A DNA stretch of 64,000 nt from CBDAUN01 sp965200645 (GCA_965200645.1 CBDAUN010000002.1:310001-374000), one strand, 5' to 3'; counted from the first letter of the stretch, positions 43,627 through 53,158 are shown. Notes: generated by a model from the letters alone, not told the origin. Numbers and translations: made by a program.

Positions 43627-44382
43627 ATGCCTGCTATTCAAGCCGTTACCTTTGATCTGTGGGACACCATCATTCAGGATGATTCTGACGAACAAACCCG
43701 TCGTGAACGTGGACTCAGAACTAAATTCGTTGAACGACGTCAAATTGTATGGGAACTGTTGGGGAGCGTAAAACCCATTCCCTACGAAGTGGCAGAACAA
43801 GCCTACAGTCTAGTGGATGCAGCGTTCAACAAAGTATGGCACGAACAGTTTGTCACTTGGTCGGTTGCTGAAAGGCTGGACTTGATTGCTAAAGGCCTGG
43901 GCGTGGCAATTGCTAGTGACTCAATGAGTGCGGCAATACAAAAGTTGGAAGTGATGGAAGTGGAAGTGCCGCCAAATCCAATTGAAGGTATTGAGGAAGT
44001 TTTGTCTGAATTAGCAACAAAATATCCATTAGCTGTAATTTCAGATGCGATAGTTACGCCTGGACGAGAACTGCGCTCATGGTTGAAGAAGTTCAATATG
44101 TACCATTACTTTTCAGGGTTTGCATTTTCTGATGAAGTAGGTCACTCTAAACCGCATCCGGAAATCTTTGAATCTGCCGCATCACAACTGAGTGTCGATC
44201 TATCTGGCGTCGTTCACATAGGCGACCGAGAGCATAATGACATTAAAGGTGCGCACGCAATGAATATGCGAGCCATTCTGTTTACAGGCAGTCGGAAAAC
44301 GGATCTTAAAAATAACACGGCTGATGCAGTGTGTTCGTGTTATAGCGAACTCCCAGAAATTTTGCACAGGCTGGCCAGTTAA
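43627..44382 (+). CDS. HAD-family hydrolase
   Basis: A haloacid dehalogenase-superfamily protein (251 residues). The nucleophile motif is VTFDLWDTIIQ (Asp10), motif II lies near LAVISDAIVTPG, the lysine is in GHSKPHPEIF, and the final acidic motif is GVVHIGDREHNDIKGAHAMNM. An N-terminal cap of helices separates them. The substrate is not evident; phosphoglycolate phosphatase-like or nucleotidase activity is possible. It is immediately followed by a glutamine amidotransferase gene. Confidence 0.85.
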   Translation: MPAIQAVTFDLWDTIIQDDSDEQTRRERGLRTKFVERRQIVWELLGSVKPIPYEVAEQAYSLVDAAFNKVWHEQFVTWSVAERLDLIAKGLGVAIASDSMSAAIQKLEVMEVEVPPNPIEGIEEVLSELATKYPLAVISDAIVTPGRELRSWLKKFNMYHYFSGFAFSDEVGHSKPHPEIFESAASQLSVDLSGVVHIGDREHNDIKGAHAMNMRAILFTGSRKTDLKNNTADAVCSCYSELPEILHRLAS

Positions 44383-44408
44383 CCACTTGGCTGATAGGGA
44401 TTTACGAA

Positions 44409-45284
44409 ATGTTCGATAATAAATTTCGAATTCTGGTGATTGAAGGATACCAACAGTCCGCTAGGGAAGAACTCATTCAAGGCGGAATGGCTGCGGCATC
44501 CGAAATCTATAAAAAGATGTTTTTGAACTTGGCTCCAAATGCCTCAATCGACATTGTTACGCCAGCAGATTCAGGTGCCACAGTACCTACAAATTCGGGA
44601 TTGAAGTCTTATGACGGCGCTGCAATGACAGGATCAAGTCTTTCGGTATTGGATTCGGATAACCCAGCTGTTCAGTCGCAATTCGGACTTGTTAGTGACC
44701 TGTTCGAACAAGGTGTGCCATCCTTCGGTAGTTGTTGGGCCATGCAAGTCGGTGTTGTAGTCGCTGGTGGTAAAGTGGGCGTTAACCCGAAGGGCCGAGA
44801 AATGGGTTTTGCACGCAAAATAGCGCTCACTGAAAATGGTAAAAGCCATCCGTTTTACGAAGGCAAGACGGATGTCTTTGACTCTTTTGCCAGCCATGAG
44901 GATGAAGTAGTGTCACCTCCGCCCGATTCAACGGTGCTTTCTGGAAATTCGATTTCCGCTGTTCAATCAATGGAAATACGACATCTCAATGGAGTCATGT
45001 GGTGCGTTCAATATCATCCAGAGTATGACACGCAGGAACTGGCTGCGCTGATTCGGTGTCGCAAGGAAAAGTTAATCGATATGGGGTTTTTCGAAAATGC
45101 CGAAAGTCTGGCAGACTTCACCGAGAAACTGAAACTTGTTCATAATGATGGTGACCGGAAGGACTTGACTTGGGCTTTGGGGATAGATGGCGACATTCTG
45201 GATGCGCCGACACGGCAACGTGAAGTCATCAACTGGCTCCAATATCAGGTGTTGCCACGATACCGACAAAGAACCAGCGTTTAA
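44409..45284 (+). CDS. Class I glutamine amidotransferase-like protein
   Basis: The 291-residue protein has a class I amidotransferase fold: nucleophile Cys109 in SFGSCWAMQ, and His203 with Glu205 in CVQYHPEYD, forming the expected triad. It carries an extra C-terminal region of about 70 residues after the triad. GuaA-like domains normally are fused or paired with a synthetase; none is nearby. The start region RILVIEGYQQSAREELIQGGMAAASEIY suggests a stand-alone subgroup. It ends 4 nt into the converging phnX gene. Function is unknown; hydrolysis of a gamma-glutamyl substrate is a possibility. Confidence 0.82.
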   Translation: MFDNKFRILVIEGYQQSAREELIQGGMAAASEIYKKMFLNLAPNASIDIVTPADSGATVPTNSGLKSYDGAAMTGSSLSVLDSDNPAVQSQFGLVSDLFEQGVPSFGSCWAMQVGVVVAGGKVGVNPKGREMGFARKIALTENGKSHPFYEGKTDVFDSFASHEDEVVSPPPDSTVLSGNSISAVQSMEIRHLNGVMWCVQYHPEYDTQELAALIRCRKEKLIDMGFFENAESLADFTEKLKLVHNDGDRKDLTWALGIDGDILDAPTRQREVINWLQYQVLPRYRQRTSV

Positions 45285-46123
45285 GGTTTTTCTCCCTGTG
45301 CTAGACGGCGGTTTACATCGTCGATCACATCCAGTAGTTCCGTAAATTCATCTACTACGTAGTGGGCTCCAGCCTGGTTCAGTAATCCTCGGGTGTGTAC
45401 CAGGCGTTTGGCGAATTCTTCTTCACTCAACTTATCTCTCTCGGCAAAAGAATTGATGTTCAGATAGTTACTGTATTTGGCTATACCTACAGTCCAACAT
45501 CCCGCTTCTAAACCCTCATCAATACCGGAAGTAGTATCGTCTACCTTGATGACGGACTGAATCGGATGAGCGTCAAGGAGGTCGAGATTTCGATAGAGCA
45601 TAAATGGCTTGGGGCGATTGCCGTGTATCACATCATCTCCTGCAACTGAAGCGTCTGGCACATACCCCTGCTTTTTTGCTTCTGCTTCTAGAATGTCAAC
45701 CATGCTTCTAACAAAACCCGTGGTGCACCCAATTTTGATACTGGAAGCTTGGATTTTTTTTGCTGTTTTTGCGACTCCCGGTAGCAGTTTTGAATACTGT
45801 TTTATGCAGGCTAATTGCAAGGGTACAAAGTCTTCATACATACCATCCACATCATCTTGTGTAGGTGCGGTGTTGTGAACCTTTATCCATCTGTCTTTAA
45901 TTTTAGGATCTTCGATTAGTGCTTTGATGTGCAGGTCTTTACGCAGTCCCATTGGGCCTCGAGCTTCCTCCATGGAAATTTCGATCCCTTGTTTTGCAAA
46001 AACCTCGACAAACACTACAGTGGGTGCGATAACGTATGCATCGGCTGTGGTGCCGCTCCAATCCAATACTAGAGCCTTAACTTTCCCTCGATAAGTTCTG
46101 GTGAATGCGAACTCAGTACTCAT
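45281..46123 (-). CDS. phnX: Phosphonoacetaldehyde hydrolase
   Basis: PhnX cleaves phosphonoacetaldehyde to acetaldehyde and phosphate. The nucleophile motif is ALVLDWSGTTADAY (Asp21), followed by the cap-domain stretch EARGPMGLRKDLHIKAL, where the lysine (about Lys62) is the Schiff-base residue of the family. The AGDDVIHGNRPKPFMLYRNL and VIKVDDTTSGIDEGLEAGCWTVGI stretches fit motifs III and IV. The ATG at 46123 is preferred to a GTG at 46141. It is last in a three-gene minus-strand set and would release phosphate from aminoethylphosphonate-type substrates. Confidence 0.93.
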   Translation of the reverse strand: MSTEFAFTRTYRGKVKALVLDWSGTTADAYVIAPTVVFVEVFAKQGIEISMEEARGPMGLRKDLHIKALIEDPKIKDRWIKVHNTAPTQDDVDGMYEDFVPLQLACIKQYSKLLPGVAKTAKKIQASSIKIGCTTGFVRSMVDILEAEAKKQGYVPDASVAGDDVIHGNRPKPFMLYRNLDLLDAHPIQSVIKVDDTTSGIDEGLEAGCWTVGIAKYSNYLNINSFAERDKLSEEEFAKRLVHTRGLLNQAGAHYVVDEFTELLDVIDDVNRRLAQGEKP

Positions 46124-46207
46124 AAAATTTTTCAACAGCACAAACTATTCAATTCAGATTGCTTACAAGTTTACTACAGCAGCAAGTTAACTCGAAAGAG
46201 CCCCACC

Positions 46208-47587
46208 TCAGATGATACTCTTAAGTTGGTCTAGACAATCATAAGCGGTGTTGACTAGGTCATCGATTTGAGAATTGGTAATGATTAACGGTGGTGAAAT
46301 TACCATGGTGTCGCCTACGGCTCTCATCACAAGACCCGAACTAAAGCAGATGTCTCGAAGTTTTGGCCCCATGCTTTGATCAGGCAAAAATCGATTTCCA
46401 TCTATATCCTTGACTATCTCTAACGCACCAACCATCCCAATACTGCGGGCTTCGCCAACGCATGGATGATCTTCCAAAGTTTTCCATTTTGAGTATAGAT
46501 GTGGCCCTGTAATGTCTTTAACTTGCTTGATAATCCCCTCATCCTGAAGTATCCGAATATTGGCAATCGCAACTGCACAAGATGCAGGGTGGCCAGAGTA
46601 GGTAAAACCGTGTGCGAACTCCCCACCGTTGTCAATTAATACGGACGCCACTTCATCCGACACCATCACTCCTGCGATGGGGAGGTAACCTGATGACAAC
46701 CCCTTTGCCAAGGTCATAAGATCAGGTTTTATTCCATAGTAGTCGCTACCAAACCACTCACCGGTCCGTCCGAATCCGCAAATCACCTCATCTGCAATCA
46801 GCAGGATTCCATATTTTTCGCAAATTCTATTGATTTCAGGCCAGTATGTGTCAGGTGGCAGGATGACTCCGCCAGCTCCTTGAATTGGTTCACCAATAAA
46901 GGCGGCGATTCGGTCTGCGCCTAATTTCAGAATTTCTTCTTCCAGTGCTTGCGCACAAATTCGGCCAAATTCAACTTCAGAATAACTCCTTCCTTCACCA
47001 AACCAGTATGGCTGGCGAATGTGCACAATTTCTGGAATAGGTAACCCTCCCTGTTCGTGCATCGCCACCATGCCGCCTAAACTAGCAGCTCCCATGGTGC
47101 TACCGTGGTATGAGTTAACCCTACTGATGATGATTGACTTTTCAGCATGGCCACGCAGTGCCCAATATCGGCGCACCATGCGAATTATGGTGTCGTTGGC
47201 CTCTGAACCAGAATTGGTAAAGAACACATGGTTCAAGCCATCGGGTGTAATACTCGTTAGAAGATTTGAAAGTTCAATCGCGGGCGGATGCGAAGTTTGG
47301 AAGAAAGTGTTGTAGTAAGGCAAGGAATTCATCTGCCTGGCAGCAGCTTCGGCGAGCTCTTTTCTTCCATAGCCGACATTGACACACCACAGTCCCGCCA
47401 TTCCGTCAATGATTTTATTTCCTTCAGAATCCCAAATATAAATACCCTCAGCACGGGTGATTATTCTGCTGCCGATCTTTTGCAGCGAGCGATAGTCGGT
47501 GAATGGATGAAGATGATGTTCGTTGTCTAGGGACTGTAGCTCTGGAGTTGAAAGCTGGTCTAGTGAGTCGTACATATTCCTATTCAT
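46208..47587 (-). CDS. PLP-dependent class III aminotransferase, phosphonate-linked
   Basis: A fold-type I class III enzyme. Lys295 in TLAKGLSSG binds PLP and the Asp-Glu pair is in LLIADEVICGFGRTG. It most resembles omega-amino acid or putrescine:pyruvate aminotransferases. It lies 84 nt upstream of phnX on the same strand. Instead of the usual class V aminotransferase PhnW, the locus has this class III protein. Known class III enzymes in phnX neighbourhoods include PbfA, which acts on hydroxylated aminoethylphosphonate to give phosphonoacetaldehyde. Which substrate is used here cannot be told by reading. Confidence 0.87.
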   Translation of the reverse strand: MNRNMYDSLDQLSTPELQSLDNEHHLHPFTDYRSLQKIGSRIITRAEGIYIWDSEGNKIIDGMAGLWCVNVGYGRKELAEAAARQMNSLPYYNTFFQTSHPPAIELSNLLTSITPDGLNHVFFTNSGSEANDTIIRMVRRYWALRGHAEKSIIISRVNSYHGSTMGAASLGGMVAMHEQGGLPIPEIVHIRQPYWFGEGRSYSEVEFGRICAQALEEEILKLGADRIAAFIGEPIQGAGGVILPPDTYWPEINRICEKYGILLIADEVICGFGRTGEWFGSDYYGIKPDLMTLAKGLSSGYLPIAGVMVSDEVASVLIDNGGEFAHGFTYSGHPASCAVAIANIRILQDEGIIKQVKDITGPHLYSKWKTLEDHPCVGEARSIGMVGALEIVKDIDGNRFLPDQSMGPKLRDICFSSGLVMRAVGDTMVISPPLIITNSQIDDLVNTAYDCLDQLKSII

Positions 47588-47606
47588 TGGTTTTTTCGTG
47601 AGCAGT

Positions 47607-48233
47607 TCAATCTTCTTGAATCTGGTCTTTTACTCGCGGGTCATCGATAATTTGTATTGTTTGTTTATACGGTGAAAATCCAGCTTGTTGGTAAGTTGAA
47701 ATTGCCTTTGGATGATCGAGGTTACAGGTGTGCACCCATAATCTATTGGTGTCCTTCGTCCATGCTTTTTCCACTGACCACATCATGAAATATTTCCCCA
47801 GTCCTCTTCCTATAAATTCCGGAACGAAACCAAAATAGGCGATTTGAGGTTCACTTCCGTTCTGGAAATCAAGTTCAACAAAACCAGCCGGGGTACCTTG
47901 AACGTATAGTACATAAAGATGCACATCTGGGTGGTGAATAATGGCTGCCAACTCCTTATCCGAAAGAAGATTTCTCTCATACCAGCACCAGGCACTACCG
48001 ACGGCGTTATACAAATATCGATAGAATGACAGTGTTGGTTTGCGCGCACGAATAATCGAAATTCCATCGGACCGGGTTCTGCTTTCCTTGAATTTGGGCG
48101 GCTTGTTCATTTCCAGATAGGTGATCACCATGCGTAATTTCCCATGTGGCAAATCTTCGTGATCAGATGTGTAGTGACTTTCACCAGCGGTCGGAGCTGA
48201 AGGATGATGCACAAGTTTTGAAGGTGGAGCCAT
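47607..48233 (-). CDS. GNAT-family N-acetyltransferase
   Basis: The acetyl-CoA binding motif appears in IAYFGFVPEFIGRGLGKYFMMWSVEKAW (the GRGLG loop) and the C-terminal motif in LWVHTCNLDHPKAISTYQQAGF. The N-terminal 60 residues are not similar to GNATs and may reflect an over-long start. It is first in a probable transcript with the aminotransferase and phnX. An aminoalkylphosphonate acetyltransferase role similar to PhnO is possible but is inferred only from context. Confidence 0.82.
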   Translation of the reverse strand: MAPPSKLVHHPSAPTAGESHYTSDHEDLPHGKLRMVITYLEMNKPPKFKESRTRSDGISIIRARKPTLSFYRYLYNAVGSAWCWYERNLLSDKELAAIIHHPDVHLYVLYVQGTPAGFVELDFQNGSEPQIAYFGFVPEFIGRGLGKYFMMWSVEKAWTKDTNRLWVHTCNLDHPKAISTYQQAGFSPYKQTIQIIDDPRVKDQIQED

Positions 48234-48390
48234 AAAATGATGTTGCTAGAGTCTAGTATGATGAGGTTTATTTCATGGAATTTGAAAGCAATAAGTTAGA
48301 TTGCCTAATGTTTTGATTATATTGTATTAATTGGAACTCAATGAAAAGTCCATACACGGTCTTACGACTGTAGTTCATAGTAATTGTCGG

Positions 48391-48396
48391 TATAAT
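48391..48396 (+). promoter_or_regulatory. Candidate -10 element for the qor gene
   Basis: A perfect TATAAT 21 nt before the ATG at 48417, leaving room for a very short leader of about 14 nt. No convincing -35 sequence is present at 17 nt; the surroundings are AT-rich. Confidence 0.35.
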
Positions 48397-48416
48397 TCTC
48401 GGGTGAACTCAATCGA

Positions 48417-49427
48417 ATGTCGAATATTCAATCTGTGATGACAAAAGCACAAGTAATCCACCAACTCGGGCCTCCGGAGAACATGAAATGGCAGGATTGG
48501 CATGTTCCAAGTTTATCTGCAGGAGAGGTCAGACTGCGCCATACTGCGATTGGTGTAAATTTTGCCGATACCTATCATCGAGGAGGGGTGCCGCATCCCT
48601 GGCCGGTACCTCCGTGCCCGGTAGTCATAGGATTTGAAGCTGTTGGAGTCGTAGAAGAAACTCATGGCAATGTCACTTCGGTGAAGCCTGGTGATAGAGT
48701 AGCATATGCAGACCCACCACTGGGTAGTTACTCGCAAGCTCGCAACTACCCAGCGAATAGATTAGTTGCCGTGCCGGATGATCTTGATGACAAGGTAGTT
48801 GCGGCGACTTTACTCAAAGGTATGACCGCACATTACCTGTTACATAGAACCTATGCTGTACAACCTGGCGACACTATCGTGGTGCATGCCGCCTCTGGTG
48901 CGATGGGCTTGATATTGTGTCAATGGGGCAAGGCAATTGGAGCTACGGTGGTTGGTACTGTTAGCACGGAAGCCAAAGCGCAGGTTGCTCGAAATGCCGG
49001 GTGTGATTATCCGGTGGTTCGGTCTTCAGAAAACTTCGTAGAAGTGACTCGCGAGGTAACGAGTGGTGAGGGTGCAGCCGTAGTATACGAAGCCATTGGC
49101 AAAGATACCTTACAGCAATCCTTGGACTCCCTTAGACCGTTGGGTGTGTGTGCCGCTTATGGACATGTTTCAGGTCCACCCGACCCAGTCGACATCATCG
49201 GCGACCTGGGCAGACGAGGTTCATTGTTTATTACACGTCCTGCAATTATGCATTATGTCGCAAAACGTGAAGACTTGGAACGCACAGCGAGGGGCTTATT
49301 TGAAGCATTGAACAATGGTTTGTTTAAGGCAACTATCAACTACGAGTATGAACTAAAGGATGCAGCCAAAGCTCATCAGGCAATCGAAAGCGGTACCACC
49401 GTTGGGGCTACAGTATTGATTCCATAA
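48417..49427 (+). CDS. Quinone oxidoreductase (zeta-crystallin type)
   Basis: A zinc-independent medium-chain dehydrogenase (336 residues). GVNFADTYHRGGVPHPWPVPP and VIGFEAVGVVEE mark the Qor N-terminal domain, and DTIVVHAASGAMGLILCQWGKAIGATVVGTVS is the NADPH-binding Rossmann motif. The catalytic zinc ligands of alcohol dehydrogenases are lacking. It reduces quinones or other electrophiles with NADPH. It stands just ahead of the cox-type genes, though a functional link is uncertain. Confidence 0.88.
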   Translation: MSNIQSVMTKAQVIHQLGPPENMKWQDWHVPSLSAGEVRLRHTAIGVNFADTYHRGGVPHPWPVPPCPVVIGFEAVGVVEETHGNVTSVKPGDRVAYADPPLGSYSQARNYPANRLVAVPDDLDDKVVAATLLKGMTAHYLLHRTYAVQPGDTIVVHAASGAMGLILCQWGKAIGATVVGTVSTEAKAQVARNAGCDYPVVRSSENFVEVTREVTSGEGAAVVYEAIGKDTLQQSLDSLRPLGVCAAYGHVSGPPDPVDIIGDLGRRGSLFITRPAIMHYVAKREDLERTARGLFEALNNGLFKATINYEYELKDAAKAHQAIESGTTVGATVLIP

Positions 49428-49461
49428 TGGACTGAATAACAAAGATTCAAGAGAAATTAAT

Positions 49462-49950
49462 ATGGAAATCACAGGAACTAAAGAACTGCCGGTATCTCGA
49501 AAGGAAGTTTGGGATGCACTGCATAATGAGCAGTTGCTATGCTCTTTAATCAAAGGCTGCGAATCTCTTGAATGGACTTCAGACTCAACACTGGAAGGGG
49601 TAGTTACGGCAAAATTCGGACCCGTCAAGGCAAAGTTTCTTATTGACATGGCAATTAGTAACTCAATTCAATACGAAAGTTACACAATGACTGGTGAGGC
49701 AAAATCCAAAGCACAAGGTTTTGCTGGAGGTGCAGCTGATGTCCAACTTGCCGATTCGAATGGTGGTTGCGAACTATCCTATCAAGCTGAATTCAAAATT
49801 GGTGGAAAGATCGCTCAATTGGGTTCGCGTTTGATGAGTAGCGCGAGTCGAAAGATTATTGACAGTTTCTTTGATAGATTAACTGAAGCTTTGTCGCCCG
49901 AATCTACGGATGAATCAGAATCTTCAGATTCTGATCAAAATCTCACTTGA
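49462..49950 (+). CDS. coxG: CoxG-like SRPBCC family protein
   Basis: The 162-residue protein is a START/Bet v1-like CoxG (DUF1791-type) protein: LPVSRKEVWDALHNEQLLCSLIKGCESLEWTSD at the start and FAGGAADVQLADSNGGCELSYQAEFKIGGKIAQLGSRLM later. In carboxydotrophs CoxG anchors or recruits the CO dehydrogenase to the membrane. It precedes coxSLM by 353 nt and is likely part of the same functional locus. The C-terminal Glu/Ser-rich tail is unusual. Confidence 0.85.
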   Translation: MEITGTKELPVSRKEVWDALHNEQLLCSLIKGCESLEWTSDSTLEGVVTAKFGPVKAKFLIDMAISNSIQYESYTMTGEAKSKAQGFAGGAADVQLADSNGGCELSYQAEFKIGGKIAQLGSRLMSSASRKIIDSFFDRLTEALSPESTDESESSDSDQNLT

Positions 49951-50303
49951 GATTACCACAATCTAGAATTTCAAGGCGCAGACATCCAGCGGCTCCAAAG
50001 CGACCACATCTATCACTTTGATTGGGTGACGGTGCCCACAGTGTCATCCATGCAGTAGATTTCTAGTGACTTAAAATTATGGTTTTGGTTCGCCAACCAA
50101 TGCGGAAGTGAACCCTCTGCGATAGAGTCTCTAAGGCGTTTGAAATTAAAACTCAGTGACAAAACTATATAGTTCATAGTGTAAACTTTAAACTAGGATG
50201 GCCTTGTTCATTCAATAATGTGTTTCGACAACTAAATGCATATGAATGACGAGGACACTTATATAGGCAAGAGTACATATACGTAGATGGAGGATTGAAA
50301 TAC
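49951..50303 (+). other. Intergenic region upstream of coxS, with a 12-bp palindrome
   Basis: About 350 nt without a gene. A perfect palindrome AACTATATAGTT at 50163-50174 is 130 nt before coxS and could be a regulator site; a chance occurrence is not excluded. A short AAACT repeat follows it. A good ribosome binding site GGAGG at 50289-50293 serves the ATG at 50304. No tRNA or other RNA gene was seen. Confidence 0.4.
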
Positions 50304-50777
50304 ATGAGTGTGGATGTATCAATGACAATCAATGGCCAACAGGTTTCTGCCACGGTGGATTCCCGCACCTTGCTTGTTGAATTTCTGCGCGAAAATCAAC
50401 GGTTGACCGGCACTCACGTCGGTTGCGATACAAGTCAATGTGGTGCCTGCGTCGTGCATGTTAATGGTAGTTCTGTCAAGAGTTGCACACTGCTTGCAGC
50501 TCAAGTTGATGGTGCCGAAGTTGCCACAATTGAAGGTTTGGCAAGCAATGGCAACCTGCATCCAATGCAGGAAGCGTTTCGAGACAATCACGGACTGCAA
50601 TGTGGATTTTGCACCCCGGGGATGATTATGAGTGCCTTGGATTTGGTCAGCCGTAATTCGGACCCATCTGAGGCCGATGTTCGCGAATGGCTAGAAGGCA
50701 ATCTTTGCCGGTGTACGGGTTATCACAATATTGTGAAATCCATTCAGGCTGGCGCAGCCGCAATGAGGGAGGGATAA
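50304..50777 (+). CDS. coxS: Molybdenum hydroxylase small (2Fe-2S) subunit, CoxS-like
   Basis: The subunit binds two [2Fe-2S] clusters. Cys41, Cys46, Cys49 and Cys61 hold the plant-ferredoxin-type cluster and Cys100, Cys103, Cys135 and Cys137 (QCGFCTPG, LCRCTGYHN) the other. It forms a heterotrimer with CoxL and CoxM in CO dehydrogenase-type or other xanthine oxidase-family enzymes. The ATG at 50304, 10 nt after GGAGG, is chosen over the TTG at 50295. It precedes coxL by 2 nt. Confidence 0.95.
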   Translation: MSVDVSMTINGQQVSATVDSRTLLVEFLRENQRLTGTHVGCDTSQCGACVVHVNGSSVKSCTLLAAQVDGAEVATIEGLASNGNLHPMQEAFRDNHGLQCGFCTPGMIMSALDLVSRNSDPSEADVREWLEGNLCRCTGYHNIVKSIQAGAAAMREG

Positions 50778-50779
50778 AA

Positions 50780-53140
50780 ATGTCAGAATCAGGAATGGGA
50801 GTATCCGTAAAACGGCGTGAAGATGCCCGCTTCGTTAGCGGTATCGGAACCTATACGGATGACATGAACGTGACTGGACAGGCATACGCCTATATTTTGC
50901 GGTCTTCACTAGCACATGCCAAAGTTAATTCTATTGACACCTCAGCTGCGTTGGCAATTGATGGAGTGATCGCGGTATACACCTGTGAAGATTTTGCCGG
51001 CGTCGGTGGGCTACCATGCGGCTGGCAAGTCAACAATATCGATGGTACCCCGATGGCAGAACCCAAACATCCAATTCTAGCGGAAGGAAAGGTTCGACAC
51101 GTCGGAGATCCGGTTGCTGTAGTTGTGGCCGAGACAAAAGCCATCGCCAGGGATGCTTCAGAACAAATCGCGGTTGACTACGAAGAGTTGCCTGCAGTAC
51201 TCAACATGGCTGATGCGCTGGCTGAAGGTGCTGCTAATGTGCATGACGATTTGGAAGGCAATCTGTGCTATGACTGGGAACTCGGTGACAAGGCAGCAGT
51301 TGATGAAGCTTTTGCCGATGCCCATCATGTTGCGAGCCTTGATTTAACCAACAACCGTCTGGTAGCGAATGCTATAGAGCCGCGTTGTGCAATCGGAGAC
51401 TACGACCAAGCATCCGGCCACTACACACTGCACACCACTTCACAGAACCCTCATGTTATTCGTTTGTTGATGGGAGCGTTTGTGCTGGGTCTGCCGGAGC
51501 ATAAGCTAAGGGTTAATGCTCCTGATGTTGGGGGTGGATTCGGATCGAAAATCTACCATTATGCTGAAGAGGCGATTGTAACTTGGGCCGCAGGACAGTT
51601 GCATCGAGCGGTAAAGTGGACCGCCGAACGTAGCGAGTCCTTTGTGTCAGATGCGCACGGTCGCGACCATACCACCAGTGTTGAACTTGCATTGGACAGC
51701 AACGGTAAGTTTCTTGCCATGCGTTCAATTACCAAAGCGAATATGGGTGCTTATCTTTCAACATTTGCACCTTGTATCCCAACTTATTTGCATGGCACAT
51801 TGTTGGCGGGTAACTACTCGACTCCTGCAATTTACACCAACGTGAAAGCGGTTTTTACGACAACGGTGCCGGTCGATGCTTATCGCGGTGCTGGGCGACC
51901 TGAAGCGACTTACCTAATTGAACGAGTTGTAGATATCGCAGCGAGTGAAATGGGTATTGACCCTGCAGAATTACGCCGTCGTAACTATATTCGAACTGAT
52001 GAGTTTCCATATCAAACACCTGTGGCGTTGGTTTATGACACCGGTGACTATGAAGCCAGTCTGGACAAAGCACTGGAAGCAGCGGATTACGCAGGATTTG
52101 AAAGTCGAAAGCTAGCTTCAAAGGCTTCCGGAAAACTTCGTGGCATAGGTATTTCTTCCTACATTGAAGCCTGTGGCATTGCGCCATCCAATGTGGTTGG
52201 CGCACTGGGTGCAAGAGCAGGGCTGTATGAAGCGGCAACGATTCGGGTAAACCCGACTGGATCCGTGAGTGTGTATACCGGTTCGCATTCCCATGGCCAA
52301 GGTCATGAGACGACATTCGCCCAAGTAGTTTCAGAACTGCTTGGTGTAGATTATGACAGCGTGGAAATTGTTCACGGCGACACCGACAAGATTCCCTTTG
52401 GAATGGGTACATATGGCTCAAGATCACTTGCTGTAGGCGGTACTGCAATCGTTAAGGCGATTGACAAGATTGTCGCTAAAGGTAAGAAAATTGCAGCACA
52501 CTTGTTGGAGGCTGCCGAGTCTGACATTGAGTTTGAAGGTGGGCAGTTTGTTATTCCCGGAACAGACCAGGCGAAATCGTTTGGTGAAGTTGCCTTGACT
52601 GCGTACGTTCCGCATCAGTATCCGCTCGAAGAGTTGGAGCCGGGTTTAGAAGAAACCGCATTCTACGATCCGAAGAACTTCACATTCCCCGCAGGAACTC
52701 ACATTTGCGAGGTAGAAGTTGACCCGGATACCGGTTGCGTCGATATTCTGAGTTTCCACGCAACTGATGACTTTGGGCGTATTGTAAATCCCATGATTGT
52801 AGAAGGACAGGTGCATGGCGGTTTGGTTCAAGGCATTGGACAGGCATTGCTGGAAAACTGTGTCTATGATGATGAAGGACAGTTAGCTTCGGGATCTTAC
52901 ATGGACTACTGCATGCCACGAGCTGACGATGTACCCAGTTTTTCGGTTGATACAACAGTAACCCCCTGCACTCATAATCCATTGGGTGTAAAGGGGTGTG
53001 GTGAAGCCGGGGCAATTGGCTCACCGCCGGCAGTTATCAATGCCATCGTCAATGCTCTGTCTGACTATGGCGTGAAGCATATTGAAATGCCTGCTTCACC
53101 GCATAGAGTCTGGCAAGCAATGCGCAATGCTCAAGCATAG
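50780..53140 (+). CDS. coxL: Form II CO dehydrogenase-like molybdenum large subunit
   Basis: The catalytic molybdopterin subunit (786 residues). It starts at the ATG at 50780 with AGGGAGGG upstream; the open frame before it is not coding. Molybdenum-enzyme motifs include DVGGGFGSK, and Glu742 in GCGEAGAIG, the conserved active-site glutamate. At residues 367-373 the sequence reads AYRGAGR, the form II signature; form I CO dehydrogenases have AYRCSFR. The gene order S-L-M is also that of form II loci. Form II enzymes have unproven substrates, so CO oxidation should not be assumed; aldehyde or purine-like hydroxylation is possible. Confidence 0.93.
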   Translation: MSESGMGVSVKRREDARFVSGIGTYTDDMNVTGQAYAYILRSSLAHAKVNSIDTSAALAIDGVIAVYTCEDFAGVGGLPCGWQVNNIDGTPMAEPKHPILAEGKVRHVGDPVAVVVAETKAIARDASEQIAVDYEELPAVLNMADALAEGAANVHDDLEGNLCYDWELGDKAAVDEAFADAHHVASLDLTNNRLVANAIEPRCAIGDYDQASGHYTLHTTSQNPHVIRLLMGAFVLGLPEHKLRVNAPDVGGGFGSKIYHYAEEAIVTWAAGQLHRAVKWTAERSESFVSDAHGRDHTTSVELALDSNGKFLAMRSITKANMGAYLSTFAPCIPTYLHGTLLAGNYSTPAIYTNVKAVFTTTVPVDAYRGAGRPEATYLIERVVDIAASEMGIDPAELRRRNYIRTDEFPYQTPVALVYDTGDYEASLDKALEAADYAGFESRKLASKASGKLRGIGISSYIEACGIAPSNVVGALGARAGLYEAATIRVNPTGSVSVYTGSHSHGQGHETTFAQVVSELLGVDYDSVEIVHGDTDKIPFGMGTYGSRSLAVGGTAIVKAIDKIVAKGKKIAAHLLEAAESDIEFEGGQFVIPGTDQAKSFGEVALTAYVPHQYPLEELEPGLEETAFYDPKNFTFPAGTHICEVEVDPDTGCVDILSFHATDDFGRIVNPMIVEGQVHGGLVQGIGQALLENCVYDDEGQLASGSYMDYCMPRADDVPSFSVDTTVTPCTHNPLGVKGCGEAGAIGSPPAVINAIVNALSDYGVKHIEMPASPHRVWQAMRNAQA

Positions 53141-53158
53141 ATATAGAGGAAAAGTTTT

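Noticed and set aside
50780..53140. Calling the enzyme a form I aerobic CO dehydrogenase
   Set aside because: The active-site loop is AYRGAGR, not the form I AYRCSFR, and the gene order is S-L-M.
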